The position numbers and the translations under genes are program-made. From an uncultured Maribacter sp. (GTDB lineage Bacteria > Bacteroidota > Bacteroidia > Flavobacteriales > Flavobacteriaceae), in contig CANLTE010000001.1 of NCBI GenBank assembly GCA_947493885.1, forward strand, positions 682,001-746,000: a stretch of DNA of 64,000 nucleotides, given 5' to 3'. The notes under the pieces are model-generated. The model was not told where the DNA came from. It ran no database searches and saw only the letters and a list, made by a program, of their open reading frames with translations. Positions 9,285 through 18,359 of the stretch are shown piece by piece. Within the stretch, counting starts at the first letter, position 1, and every line of letters starts with the position of its first letter.

Positions 9285-9689
9285 TTGAATAAAAAGCAAT
9301 TAATACAAGAACTTCAATTTAAAGCTGTTCGCAGTAGTGGTTCAGGGGGACAGCATGTAAATAAAGTTTCGTCTAAAATAGAATTAACTTTTGATATTGT
9401 AAACTCCAAAGGACTATCTAACTCAGAAAAAGAACGCTTACAAGAAAAATTGTGCTCTAGAATTACAAAAGAAAGTGTATTAATATTACAATGTGATGAA
9501 AGCAGAAGTCAGCATAAAAACAAAGAAATTGTAGTCAAACGTTTTATTGATTTGCTTACTCTTTCTCTTAAAATTCGCAAAAAAAGAAAAAAGACAAAAC
9601 CAAAGAAAGCAGCAATAGAAAAGCGATTAAAAAGCAAACGAAAATCTTCGGAGAAAAAAACAAATAGAAGAAAGCCAGATTTAGATTAG
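9285..9689 (+). CDS. arfB: Peptidyl-tRNA hydrolase ArfB (ribosome rescue)
   Basis: Release-factor-like protein that hydrolyses peptidyl-tRNA on stalled ribosomes. The catalytic GGQ is at residues 21-23 in SSGSGGQHVNKVSS. The C-terminal tail is very basic (many KK/RK), as needed to enter the empty mRNA channel. The 134-residue length is normal. The start is TTG at 9285, directly behind the ABC ATPase, and gives the conserved N-terminus. It ends tail to tail with a 4-bp overlap on glycerate kinase. Confidence 0.9.
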   Translation: MNKKQLIQELQFKAVRSSGSGGQHVNKVSSKIELTFDIVNSKGLSNSEKERLQEKLCSRITKESVLILQCDESRSQHKNKEIVVKRFIDLLTLSLKIRKKRKKTKPKKAAIEKRLKSKRKSSEKKTNRRKPDLD

Positions 9690-10816
9690 CACTCCTTTAA
9701 AACGTTCGCAAAATTGTACGCTGTTTTTTTTAAATTGCCATAACTGTTTTCCATTGCTTCTTGAAGTGTGCTAACTCCTTGAGTAATGGCACTAACATAT
9801 GAAAGTCCCATTTTACTTTGGTCTTCTAACGAAAGGTCAACAGAGCCACAAAGCGCAGCAACAGGTATATTTATTTTTTGTGCAGATTTTAATACTCCAT
9901 CTATGGTCTTACCCAAAAGTGTTTGACTATCCAACTGTCCTTCCCCGGTAATAATCCAATCTGCATTTTGTATGGCTTCATCAAAGCTGGCTAGTTCTTT
10001 TATTAATTTAATGCCTGAAACCAACTTTCCTTTTAAAAAAACATACGTTCCTGCACCCATTCCACCAGCTGCTCCAGCTCCTTTAACATTTTGAACATTA
10101 CAATTAAAATGATTTTGAACTACCTCTGCGTAGTTTTGTAACCCTATATCTAAAATTTGTAACTCTCTTTCTGATGCCCCTTTCTGCTTTCCATAAACAT
10201 ATGCCGCTCCCGTTTTTCCATATAACGGATTTGTAACATCACATGCAACTTTTATATTAACCTTTTCTAAACCAACATTAACCTGCTTATCATCAATCCT
10301 GCAAATTGCACTCAAATTAGCTCCAATTGGTTTTATCTCTTTATTATTAGTGTCTAAAAACCGATACCCTAAAGCTGCTGCCATTCCTATTCCTCCATCA
10401 TTGGTTGCGCTACCACCAATTCCCAAGATAATTGTTTTAGCTCCTTTAGTAATTGCTTGTGTAATTAACTCTCCCGTTCCAAAAGAGGAAGTGTACATAC
10501 AGTTTCTATCCTTAATCTCAAGTAATTTTAACCCTGAAGCTTCAGCCATTTCAATATATGCTGTTTGACTTTTTTTAGCGTAGAGATATGATGCTTTAAC
10601 TGGTCTAAAAAGTGGATTATTAACCTGCACTTTTACCTCTTCGGCATCTAAATAGTGTTTAACAATTGGTATAGTTCCGTCTCCACCATCTGCCAAAGGT
10701 TTTTTTATAATTTCAGCATCAGAAAACACCTTTTTTAATCCTTCCTCAACAGCATCACAAAATTGAAATCCTGTTAAAGAATCTTTATACTTATCTGGCG
10801 CAATTACAAATTTCAT
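9686..10816 (-). CDS. Glycerate 2-kinase (GarK/GlxK type)
   Basis: A 376-residue type I glycerate kinase that phosphorylates D-glycerate to 2-phosphoglycerate, feeding lower glycolysis. Family hallmarks are the N-terminal APDKYKDSL, ADGGDGT near residue 44, GIGGSATNDGG around 138 and TGEGQLDSQT in the C-terminal third. It is the last gene of the minus-strand block that starts with the TonB-dependent receptor, 1 bp behind the symporter. In this context the glycerate most likely comes from cleavage of a glycosyl-glycerate by the GH63-type hydrolase upstream. Confidence 0.92.
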   Translation of the reverse strand: MKFVIAPDKYKDSLTGFQFCDAVEEGLKKVFSDAEIIKKPLADGGDGTIPIVKHYLDAEEVKVQVNNPLFRPVKASYLYAKKSQTAYIEMAEASGLKLLEIKDRNCMYTSSFGTGELITQAITKGAKTIILGIGGSATNDGGIGMAAALGYRFLDTNNKEIKPIGANLSAICRIDDKQVNVGLEKVNIKVACDVTNPLYGKTGAAYVYGKQKGASERELQILDIGLQNYAEVVQNHFNCNVQNVKGAGAAGGMGAGTYVFLKGKLVSGIKLIKELASFDEAIQNADWIITGEGQLDSQTLLGKTIDGVLKSAQKINIPVAALCGSVDLSLEDQSKMGLSYVSAITQGVSTLQEAMENSYGNLKKTAYNFANVLKEC

Positions 10817-10817
10817 A

Positions 10818-12428
10818 TTAACTCAAAAAAAATGGAAGGTAAACACTAAATACTACTATTAAAACAAAAAATCCTACTAGAATAAAAATCTCTTTTTTGC
10901 CAGAATAATATATTACTTCTAATCCTTTATTTACATTTCTTTTAACGGTATAACTAATTACTAAAGCAGATATTATAGTAACTAAACACCCAAGTGCATT
11001 CCACCAAAACCAAAATATTTGAGGAACATACAACCACAAATAAATATTAAACAAAACCCCTAGAACAATTCCGATATTTGCACCAAGAGCATGTGTTTTT
11101 TTTGTTAAAATAGCTAAAATAAATGCAGCTAAAATTGGTCCGTAAAAAACGGAACTTATTTTATTAATAACTTCAATTACCGTACCTTCAATGTTGCCAG
11201 CAAAAAAGGCAAAAAACAAACATACTATACCCCAAAATATTGATAATAGTCTTGAGTAACTTACATACTGAGTGCTTTTTAAATTAGGTTTAAAGCGTTT
11301 TACAAAATCTTCCATGGTAACTGCAGAAAGAGAGTTTACAGTGGAGCTTAACGAGGACATTGCAGCGGACATAATCGCTACAATTAAAATACCAATAATA
11401 CCATTTGGCAAATACTTTATTATAAAAACAGGTACCATTAAATCTGCTTTTTTTCCTTCCAAAGAACTAATGTTTGTTTGATAAACACTTTCTAATAATT
11501 GCTGGAAATCAACATCTTGCATTAATAAGGTTCCTAGTACCAAGCCCATTATACAATATGTTAGCGTTAATGGAAACCTAAATAACCCGTTAGCCAAAAG
11601 TAACTTTTTAATGGTTGGCATTCCTTTAGCAGAAAGCAACCTTTGCGATTGTGTTTGATCAGTACCGTAATATGAAGCATACAGAAAAAATCCACCTATA
11701 ACCATTGGCCAAAAACCAAACTCATCCTCTCCATTAGCATTATTAAAACCCCATTTATTAAAATCAACAGCCGTAATTCTACTTCTATCAACATTCGTTA
11801 AAAAATTTTCAAAACCACCTAATTCACTAATACCATAAATTAAACAAATAATAATTCCAGAAAATAATATTATCATCTGAATAACATCTCCCCAAATAAC
11901 CGCTTTCATACCCCCTTGAAAAGAATATATTAACGTGATTACACCAATAAGTAAAACTGATATCCAAAAGTCTACTTGAATTGTAGCTTGTAAAATAAGA
12001 GCCATGGTATAAACCATAACACCAGTTGCAACTGATCTACTAATTTGAAAAACAAAACTTATGAGTAATCTAGAAGATGCATCAAAACGCTTTTCTAGAT
12101 ATTCATATACACTCACTATGCCTGATTTATATAGTGAAGGTATTACAGCAACTAATAAAAAGGCCATAGCCAATGGAACGCCAAACTCATAGGTTAACCA
12201 TTGCATTCCTCCCCCTTCTTTTAAACCAACAAATGCAGGTGCCGAAATAAAACTTATTGCAGATAATTGAGTCGCCATTGTTGATAAACTTAATGGCAAC
12301 CATGACATGCTTCTCCCTCCTAAAAAATAATCTCCTGAATTTTTATTCTCCTTGAAAAAAAAACCAATTCCTAAAAATGCTATTAAATAACTTATAATTA
12401 AAATATAATCAAGATAATTCATAGTCAA
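10818..12428 (-). CDS. Sodium:solute symporter (SSS family)
   Basis: A 536-residue inner-membrane protein with about 13 hydrophobic segments and the SSS signature: DYFLGGRSMSWLPLS near residue 33, followed by STMATQLSAISFI in TM2. Family members import sugars or organic acids with Na+. It lies between the glycerate kinase (1 bp) and the acetyltransferase (4 bp), inside the LacI-controlled block. I infer it imports the glycosyl-glycerate or a breakdown product. The substrate is not readable from sequence. Confidence 0.88.
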   Translation of the reverse strand: MTMNYLDYILIISYLIAFLGIGFFFKENKNSGDYFLGGRSMSWLPLSLSTMATQLSAISFISAPAFVGLKEGGGMQWLTYEFGVPLAMAFLLVAVIPSLYKSGIVSVYEYLEKRFDASSRLLISFVFQISRSVATGVMVYTMALILQATIQVDFWISVLLIGVITLIYSFQGGMKAVIWGDVIQMIILFSGIIICLIYGISELGGFENFLTNVDRSRITAVDFNKWGFNNANGEDEFGFWPMVIGGFFLYASYYGTDQTQSQRLLSAKGMPTIKKLLLANGLFRFPLTLTYCIMGLVLGTLLMQDVDFQQLLESVYQTNISSLEGKKADLMVPVFIIKYLPNGIIGILIVAIMSAAMSSLSSTVNSLSAVTMEDFVKRFKPNLKSTQYVSYSRLLSIFWGIVCLFFAFFAGNIEGTVIEVINKISSVFYGPILAAFILAILTKKTHALGANIGIVLGVLFNIYLWLYVPQIFWFWWNALGCLVTIISALVISYTVKRNVNKGLEVIYYSGKKEIFILVGFFVLIVVFSVYLPFFLS

Positions 12429-12432
12429 ATAA

Positions 12433-13050
12433 TTAAATGCGGTTTATTACTATTAGCCTGTTTTTAAGCATTGATTTTGCTGCGTTAAACCAATCTTCCT
12501 TTATGATACTATACAACAATATATCGCTTCGTTTTAATCCATTTAAAGAGGGAAGAAAATTTCTTAGTCTTCCTTCCTTTTTGCAGCCAATACTTTCAAT
12601 TGCAGCAATGCTAACTTTATTTTCTGAATGAACACCTAACCCAATTCGTTCCAACTTAAGATGTTCAAAAATAAATTCAAATAATAAAAACTTGCAATTT
12701 TTATTTACCCCGCTTCCTCTAAATTGTTTTCCATACCAGGTATGTCCTAATTTAATAACTTTAAGTGTTTTGGAGTATTCATACAGTCTAGTTACACCAG
12801 CGTATTTGTTTTTTACTTTGTCGTATACAATAAAAGGGTATTCTTTTTCTATATTTCTATTATGTATTGCTGAATTAATATACCTCGTTAAATTATCCTG
12901 TCCGTTCCCTTTTTCGGTCATGTATGTCCATAAATCTTCTTCATTTGCTACATCAAGTAAAGAAGATATATGTGAATTTTTCAATGGGCTTAGTCTAACA
13001 AACCTATTTTCAAGAGTGTATTCATCCAAAAAATTAAATTCTTCTGACAT
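12433..13050 (-). CDS. GNAT-family N-acetyltransferase (RimJ/RimL-like)
   Basis: A 205-residue cytoplasmic protein of the GNAT fold, closest in style to the RimJ/RimL group (DEYTLENRFVRLSPL near the N-terminus, then KLGHTWYGKQFRGSGVNK as the acetyl-CoA-binding region). It lies between the hydrolase and symporter genes of the catabolic block with 30-bp and 4-bp gaps, so it is cotranscribed, but an acetyltransferase has no obvious role in the proposed pathway. It might modify a sugar intermediate or be a passenger gene. Confidence 0.8.
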   Translation of the reverse strand: MSEEFNFLDEYTLENRFVRLSPLKNSHISSLLDVANEEDLWTYMTEKGNGQDNLTRYINSAIHNRNIEKEYPFIVYDKVKNKYAGVTRLYEYSKTLKVIKLGHTWYGKQFRGSGVNKNCKFLLFEFIFEHLKLERIGLGVHSENKVSIAAIESIGCKKEGRLRNFLPSLNGLKRSDILLYSIIKEDWFNAAKSMLKNRLIVINRI

Positions 13051-13080
13051 TTATAACCAGGGTTTAAAGTACGTACTGTT

Positions 13081-14379
13081 TTAAATATGTAATAAATCTA
13101 TTATTAGTGCAGCACTCCAAGAAAAATCACTGCCACCATAACCTCCATTATTACTTTTTCTGGAATCAAAGTATTCATAAAATCCATCATTTTTTATTAG
13201 CTCTATTGAGTCTTCTTTAACTCTTTGAGCAACATCTATAAAGCCATAGTCTTTTAACCCATAATAAAGCATCCAATTAAGATTAATCCAAACAGGACCT
13301 CTCCAATATTTTTTAGGATTAAACCTACTACTTGTTGGATCAAAAGAAGCGCACAGATATTTGTCTTCACCACCAAACTTTGTGAGCATCGTATTTACTA
13401 TTTCTTTAGCTTTTTTTTCATCTGGAATACCTGAAAATAAGGGAGAAAAAGAAGATGACGAAACAAATTCTATTTGTTTCCCATTTCGTAAATCATAATG
13501 CACATAGGCGCCAAGATTTTCATTGTATAGCTTTTCATTAAATGCTTTAATACTTTTTTCCTGCCATTTTTTTAATTGACTTATTTTTTCCTCATTTTCA
13601 CCAAGCTTTGTATATAACCCTATCAATGCTGAGTTAGATTTTATGAGCATTGCATTAAATAATGGATCTTGCACTAAAAATGGAGAAAGTTCTGCTATTT
13701 TAGTATCATCATAATTATGCTCTTTCGCAATTTCTATGATATGTAAATAATAATCATATTCTCTTTTAGATGGCCTTTGCGATGCATCTACATGTGTGGT
13801 ATCTCTTCTTTCAAAATCATATTCAGGAGGATTCATTGTTTCCCAAATATCATCCCAAATTGGTGAATTATCAGTGCCTGATTCCCAATTATGATAAATA
13901 TAAACTAAACCTTCATTGTAAATATCTCTATTCTTATAAAAATATTGATGGTTTCGGTACACCTTATCAATTTGCGTTTCTATAAATTGAAGCATTCCTT
14001 CCTTATCACTCGCTATTCGCAACATTTCTTGTAACACAAACCCCGTTACTGGAGGCTGTGTCATTCCCGTGGATTTATATTCTTTGGAAGATAAAAAATG
14101 TAAATTGGATTGATGAAAATCAGGGCCTGGAAAATATGTATCGCTTTCGTTATGAAAAACTATATGCGGAATAAACCCATTTTCCCATTGTGCGTTTAAC
14201 AATGTTTCTATTTCTTTCTTCGCATTTGATATATTAAAGTACGATAATCCAATTGCAATAAAACCAGAATCCCATTTCCATTGAAAGGGATATAACCCTT
14301 TACACGGAATTGTAAAACCTTCTTTTTGAAAATTATTGCTTAAAACCTGTACTGCTTGTTTTATTAATTTCTCTTTCAT
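13081..14379 (-). CDS. GH63-type hydrolase, probable mannosylglycerate/glucosylglycerate hydrolase
   Basis: A 432-residue (alpha/alpha)6-barrel glycosidase of the short, single-domain GH63 type that includes bacterial mannosylglycerate/glucosylglycerate hydrolases. Visible landmarks are FQWKWDSGF (residues 32-40), the acid-side motif WESGTDNSP with D170, YWRGPVW (358-364) and the base-side GFYEYFD with E402, followed by GGYGGSDFSWSA. The D170/E402 spacing fits the acid/base pair known in that group. There is no signal peptide, so it acts in the cytoplasm after uptake. The downstream glycerate kinase supports glycerate release. Alternatives are a trehalase-like or other alpha-glucosidase. The family is secure; the substrate is inferred. 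Confidence 0.75.
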   Translation of the reverse strand: MKEKLIKQAVQVLSNNFQKEGFTIPCKGLYPFQWKWDSGFIAIGLSYFNISNAKKEIETLLNAQWENGFIPHIVFHNESDTYFPGPDFHQSNLHFLSSKEYKSTGMTQPPVTGFVLQEMLRIASDKEGMLQFIETQIDKVYRNHQYFYKNRDIYNEGLVYIYHNWESGTDNSPIWDDIWETMNPPEYDFERRDTTHVDASQRPSKREYDYYLHIIEIAKEHNYDDTKIAELSPFLVQDPLFNAMLIKSNSALIGLYTKLGENEEKISQLKKWQEKSIKAFNEKLYNENLGAYVHYDLRNGKQIEFVSSSSFSPLFSGIPDEKKAKEIVNTMLTKFGGEDKYLCASFDPTSSRFNPKKYWRGPVWINLNWMLYYGLKDYGFIDVAQRVKEDSIELIKNDGFYEYFDSRKSNNGGYGGSDFSWSAALIIDLLHI

Positions 14380-14392
14380 AAAAATTTAATAA

Positions 14393-14426
14393 AAGCACAT
14401 TGACGATGACTTCCGCCAATGTGCTT
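14393..14426 (-). promoter_or_regulatory. Intercistronic hairpin between receptor and hydrolase genes
   Basis: Perfect 10-bp arms (AAGCACATTG at 14393-14402, CAATGTGCTT at 14417-14426) enclose a 14-base loop. On the minus strand the stem is followed by TTTTA. It could be a leaky terminator or mRNA-stability element setting receptor:enzyme ratios, as is common after TonB-receptor genes. Confidence 0.5.
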
Positions 14427-14464
14427 ACTCAACTAAAATAATCTACTTAAACTTCAAACCTAAC

Positions 14465-17140
14465 CTAAAAATTAAGTGTTGCCGTTATGAACATTCTTCT
14501 TGGCAATATTGGTCTTCCAAAGAAAAATTCACCTTCAGTAGCACCTGCTGCACCTGCTCTTGGATTTCCTTCGGTAATACCATCGCTATCAAATAAATTA
14601 AATACAGAAACACCTAGTCGAAGCGATTCGTTATTTTCTCCTAGCCCTATTGTGTATCCAGCCCCTAACCGAACCATTGTAATTGCATCAAGTTCAAGGG
14701 TATTAGCATCAGAAGAAAACTTAGCTCCAGTATGGTTTAAAGAAAAATTAGCATCAAATACCACGTTGTCAAAATATAATCCCAAACTACCTAGTAAATT
14801 TGGTTGTCTAGCAAGTTCATTCCCTTCATTTGCTGAAGTAGAACCTCCATTTACTAAGTCTTCATTAATATTTTTAGTGATTTCATGGTCTTGGTATGTT
14901 GCTGTTCCCCTTAAGCTAAAATTATCCACAAACCTATAATTCCATGTTGCTTCTACACCTACAGTTGAAGTATTTTGAGTAGATTTAGTTTCATCAACTA
15001 AAGCACCTCCTACAATTGCTTGAGTAATTTTTATTCTATCTTTTAGAGTAACATAATAAGCAGCTAAAGATCCTGAAAGCTTACTGTTTCCAAACTTAGC
15101 ACCAGCTTCAAACTGAATTATATTTTCAGCATCATACTTACTTTCGTTTATTCCTGGAACTGGGGCAAAACCTCTAATTTGTGGGAAAAAGTATCCCTTT
15201 GAAAAGTTCGCATATAAATTGGTAGATTCAGACAATTCATATAAACCAGCCAACGAAACCGCCCAACTGGAAGCTTCTACTTTTGATCTGTTAAAACTTC
15301 CATCCGCATAACTTACATTTCTCAACTCATCCGTTAACTCTGGATTATCGTAAACAGTTTCTGAAGTTAGACCTCCATTTGCAAAAGTTCCGTCTGTGGA
15401 TTCATATCTAAAACCTACATCAAAACGCCATTTGTCAAAAATCATTTCATCTGTTATATACAATGCCGATCTGTTTTGAGCTAAAAATTTGTTAGAAGTC
15501 ATTCCTATTCTATTATAAAGCCCCCCTTCAGAGTATATTACATTTTCGCCACCAGCATCAGTATAACTTAGGTTAACTAAGCGTGGACTATTATTAAACT
15601 CCGTTAATGCTCTAAACTGATAGTTTACATCCTCAGCCTCCGTTCGTGATAAAAATACCCCTGCAGTTAAAGTATGGCTTCCTCCATTTAAAGTATTAAT
15701 TGTTTTTATTAGCGATGCCTCACCAGAATAATCAGTCATTGGTCTTAACCTATCTACGTGCAAATTATCCACAACTAGGTCTGAACCACTAATTTGCTGA
15801 TTAGGATCTCCACTTTGGTAATTAGCAATATAACTTGTTGCATTAGGTGCAATACTTTGAACGTAATTATCCAATGTAATTGGGTTTCCATTGTCACCAT
15901 TGCCCCCTACGTATAGTGCAAAATTATGTTCGTAATTAGCATATCTTACTTTAGATTTAAACCTTAAATCATCACTAAAACTGTATAAAAAGTCACCCAT
16001 AATGTAACCTCCAGTTGTAGACACCCCATCACCAATAGGGCTTTGGTAAGCACCTCCTGGTGTAGAAAAGGAGGTATTAGCTAATTCTCCTGTTAACAGT
16101 TGCTCTACAGGTTTTCCATCATTTCCTTCTATACGTTCTCTAGACCCTCCTTTTAATGGCAATGGTAAAAAGAATTGTGCTTTATCATTAATATATTGTC
16201 CATGCAGTGTAAAAGAACCTTTTTCAAAACGCTTTTTTATATTACCTCTAAACTGAACCCCTTTTGTTGGTAACCCTGTTTCTATTGGACCATCGTCTTT
16301 TCTAACAAAGCCTGTAAAAGCATAAAAAGTATTAGAGTCTTCTCCTCCTAAACGTCCTCCACTATAAAAATCGGTTCTAAGTCTTCCTTTGTCAGCCCAT
16401 TCTACATTAATAGTGTTGCCTGGGTTAGTATCACCTGTTTTACTGGTGTAATTTATTATTCCCGCTACAGAACCAGCGCCGTATAAAACTGCTGCACCAC
16501 CTCTTACAAATTCCACTCCTTTAAAACCAATATCGGGTCGTGCATAAACATCATGTGCTGATGAATTTAATCCAAAAGTGCTCATTAACGGCATTCCATC
16601 GTATTGTAAGGGATTAAAAACATACTGTCCTCCAGAAGGTAAACCTCTTACGAAAATGTTACTAGCGGTTTCTCCACCACCTCCTTCTGCGGTTATACCG
16701 GGAACACTTCTGAGTATATCTGCCTGACTATTTGCTGATAATTTTACTATTTCTGCCTGTTTTATAGAACTAATAGAAAGTGGTGCTTTCTTTTGAGATC
16801 TAAATGTACTGGATGCTGTCAATAATATTTCATCAAGCTGTTGACCACCAGCTTCTAAAACAATATCTAATTTAACATTTGTCCCCTCAAGGTTAACCGT
16901 TTTTTCCACTGTAGTATATCCAACAAAAGATATTATGATAGTATGGCTTCCCTCCAGATTTGTAGTCAAAGTAAAATTACCATCAAAGTCTGATATTGTA
17001 CCTTCACTTGTTCCAGCAATAATTACGTTAGCTCCTGGAACAGGCCCTAGGTCGTCTTTTACGTTTCCAGAAATTTCTGTCTGTGCATTCACAGATAAAA
17101 CTCCTAAAGCGAAGATTATCGCAAAAAATAGTTTCTTCAT
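14465..17140 (-). CDS. TonB-dependent receptor
   Basis: An 891-residue outer-membrane receptor. It has a signal peptide (residues 1-19, ending VNAQ), a carboxypeptidase-like regulatory domain (about 20-98: ISGNVKDDLGPVPGANV, SDFDGNFTL), a plug domain (about 115-235: NIFVRGLP, EFVRGGAAVLYGAGSVAGIINY) and a 22-strand barrel ending in the terminal aromatic (ATLNF). It is not SusC-like and has no SusD partner, so it probably takes up a small ligand. It heads the catabolic block and is divergent from the LacI regulator. The tandem operator 113 bp upstream of its start implies inducer-controlled expression. Confidence 0.93.
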   Translation of the reverse strand: MKKLFFAIIFALGVLSVNAQTEISGNVKDDLGPVPGANVIIAGTSEGTISDFDGNFTLTTNLEGSHTIIISFVGYTTVEKTVNLEGTNVKLDIVLEAGGQQLDEILLTASSTFRSQKKAPLSISSIKQAEIVKLSANSQADILRSVPGITAEGGGGETASNIFVRGLPSGGQYVFNPLQYDGMPLMSTFGLNSSAHDVYARPDIGFKGVEFVRGGAAVLYGAGSVAGIINYTSKTGDTNPGNTINVEWADKGRLRTDFYSGGRLGGEDSNTFYAFTGFVRKDDGPIETGLPTKGVQFRGNIKKRFEKGSFTLHGQYINDKAQFFLPLPLKGGSRERIEGNDGKPVEQLLTGELANTSFSTPGGAYQSPIGDGVSTTGGYIMGDFLYSFSDDLRFKSKVRYANYEHNFALYVGGNGDNGNPITLDNYVQSIAPNATSYIANYQSGDPNQQISGSDLVVDNLHVDRLRPMTDYSGEASLIKTINTLNGGSHTLTAGVFLSRTEAEDVNYQFRALTEFNNSPRLVNLSYTDAGGENVIYSEGGLYNRIGMTSNKFLAQNRSALYITDEMIFDKWRFDVGFRYESTDGTFANGGLTSETVYDNPELTDELRNVSYADGSFNRSKVEASSWAVSLAGLYELSESTNLYANFSKGYFFPQIRGFAPVPGINESKYDAENIIQFEAGAKFGNSKLSGSLAAYYVTLKDRIKITQAIVGGALVDETKSTQNTSTVGVEATWNYRFVDNFSLRGTATYQDHEITKNINEDLVNGGSTSANEGNELARQPNLLGSLGLYFDNVVFDANFSLNHTGAKFSSDANTLELDAITMVRLGAGYTIGLGENNESLRLGVSVFNLFDSDGITEGNPRAGAAGATEGEFFFGRPILPRRMFITATLNF

Positions 17141-17252
17141 AGTTTAGAATTTAGTTAATACTTTTTGTAATGATTTATTGAGTTATTGTTAATTTTGAAT
17201 TAAATTTATGAGAATACCTTATTTTACAAGCTAATTATTTAGCAATAATCTA

Positions 17253-17278
17253 TGCAAACGTTTGTGCAAACGTTTGCA
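17253..17278. promoter_or_regulatory. Tandem LacI-type operator
   Basis: The 12-mer TGCAAACGTTTG at 17253-17264 is followed directly by TGCAAACGTTTGCA at 17265-17278. Together the 26 bp form a palindrome except for the two central bases. The core matches LacI/CcpA-family operators (TGnAAnCGnTTnCA). It lies between the divergent receptor and lacI-type genes, 55 bp before the regulator's ATG, so it probably controls both. Confidence 0.8.
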
Positions 17279-17333
17279 ATATATCTTTTTTTAATGTACT
17301 GCTCCGTTTGCAGATTATTTTACTCTTAAACCA

Positions 17334-18359
17334 ATGACAAAAAAACGAAACGTCACCCTTAAAGAAATTGCATTAAAACTTGATTTATCTATTTCTACAA
17401 TTTCAAGAGCTTTAAATAATCATCCAGACATTAGCCCAGAAACTGTTGAAAGAGTAAATAAGCTTGCCACAGAATTAAACTACGCTCCAAACATTTTTGC
17501 AAAAGGATTTAGAACTCATAGAACACATATAATAGGGGTAATTGTACCAAATGTATCTCATTTATATACCTCTACAATGCTAAAGGGTGTTCTTGACCAA
17601 GCTGAACATCTAGGCTATAGGGTTATTATTTCTGAATCTAAAAACAATGAAAACAAGCAAGTAGAAATGTTACAAACAATGATTCAGTTTGGTGTTGATG
17701 GCGTAATTATGTCTCTAGCGAAAAAAACACAATCCATTGATACCATTCTTCAATTATTAGAACATATTCCGTTAGTATTATTTGATAAGGTGTCTCCTAA
17801 AATACCTTGCACTCAGGTAGTAATTAATGAGGAAGCTGCTGCTTTTAATGCTGTAGAACATTTAATTGAAACTGGTAAAAAAAGAATTGCCATTATAAAA
17901 GAAACCGAGAATTCATTTAATTCAAAAAAAAGGTTTGAAGGCTACCAAAGAGCCCTTAAAACATATAATTTACCAATTGATGAAAAAGTAATACTTAGCA
18001 CAGAAGATATTTCAATAACCAATGGAAGAAGGCTAACAAACATACTTTTAAGTTTAAAAAACAAACCTGATGCTATTTTTGCAATCACAGATAATGCGGC
18101 TATTGGTGCTATAAAAGCACTACATAAATTTAAAATCAAAATTCCAGAGGAAATAGCTGTTGTAGGATTTAGCAACTCTATAAATTCAACCATCGTAAGT
18201 CCTGCACTTACAACGGTAGATCAACCGGGAAATAAAATTGGAAAAACAGCAGTAAAGTATTTAATCAACGAAATAGAAAATTCAAAACCAGAAGTGCTTT
18301 TTAAAACAATAACCGTAAACACCAACCTAATTGTAAGAGATTCTTCTTTTAAAGCTTAA
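17334..18359 (+). CDS. LacI-family transcriptional regulator
   Basis: A 341-residue repressor with an N-terminal helix-turn-helix and hinge helix (VTLKEIALKLDLSISTISRAL, residues 5-25; ETVERVNKLATELNYAPN at the hinge), followed by a periplasmic-binding-protein-like effector domain (from about 65, HIIGVIVPNVSH). It is divergent from the receptor and separated from it by the tandem operator. It is the likely local regulator of the glycosyl-glycerate locus, with a sugar-glycerate or its breakdown product as inducer. It overlaps the GreA/GreB-type gene tail to tail by 4 bp. Confidence 0.93.
   Translation: MTKKRNVTLKEIALKLDLSISTISRALNNHPDISPETVERVNKLATELNYAPNIFAKGFRTHRTHIIGVIVPNVSHLYTSTMLKGVLDQAEHLGYRVIISESKNNENKQVEMLQTMIQFGVDGVIMSLAKKTQSIDTILQLLEHIPLVLFDKVSPKIPCTQVVINEEAAAFNAVEHLIETGKKRIAIIKETENSFNSKKRFEGYQRALKTYNLPIDEKVILSTEDISITNGRRLTNILLSLKNKPDAIFAITDNAAIGAIKALHKFKIKIPEEIAVVGFSNSINSTIVSPALTTVDQPGNKIGKTAVKYLINEIENSKPEVLFKTITVNTNLIVRDSSFKA

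Noticed and set aside
14487..14939. A 150-codon open frame on the plus strand
   Set aside because: It lies wholly antisense to the C-terminus of the TonB-dependent receptor and has no independent protein character; it is a frame shadow.
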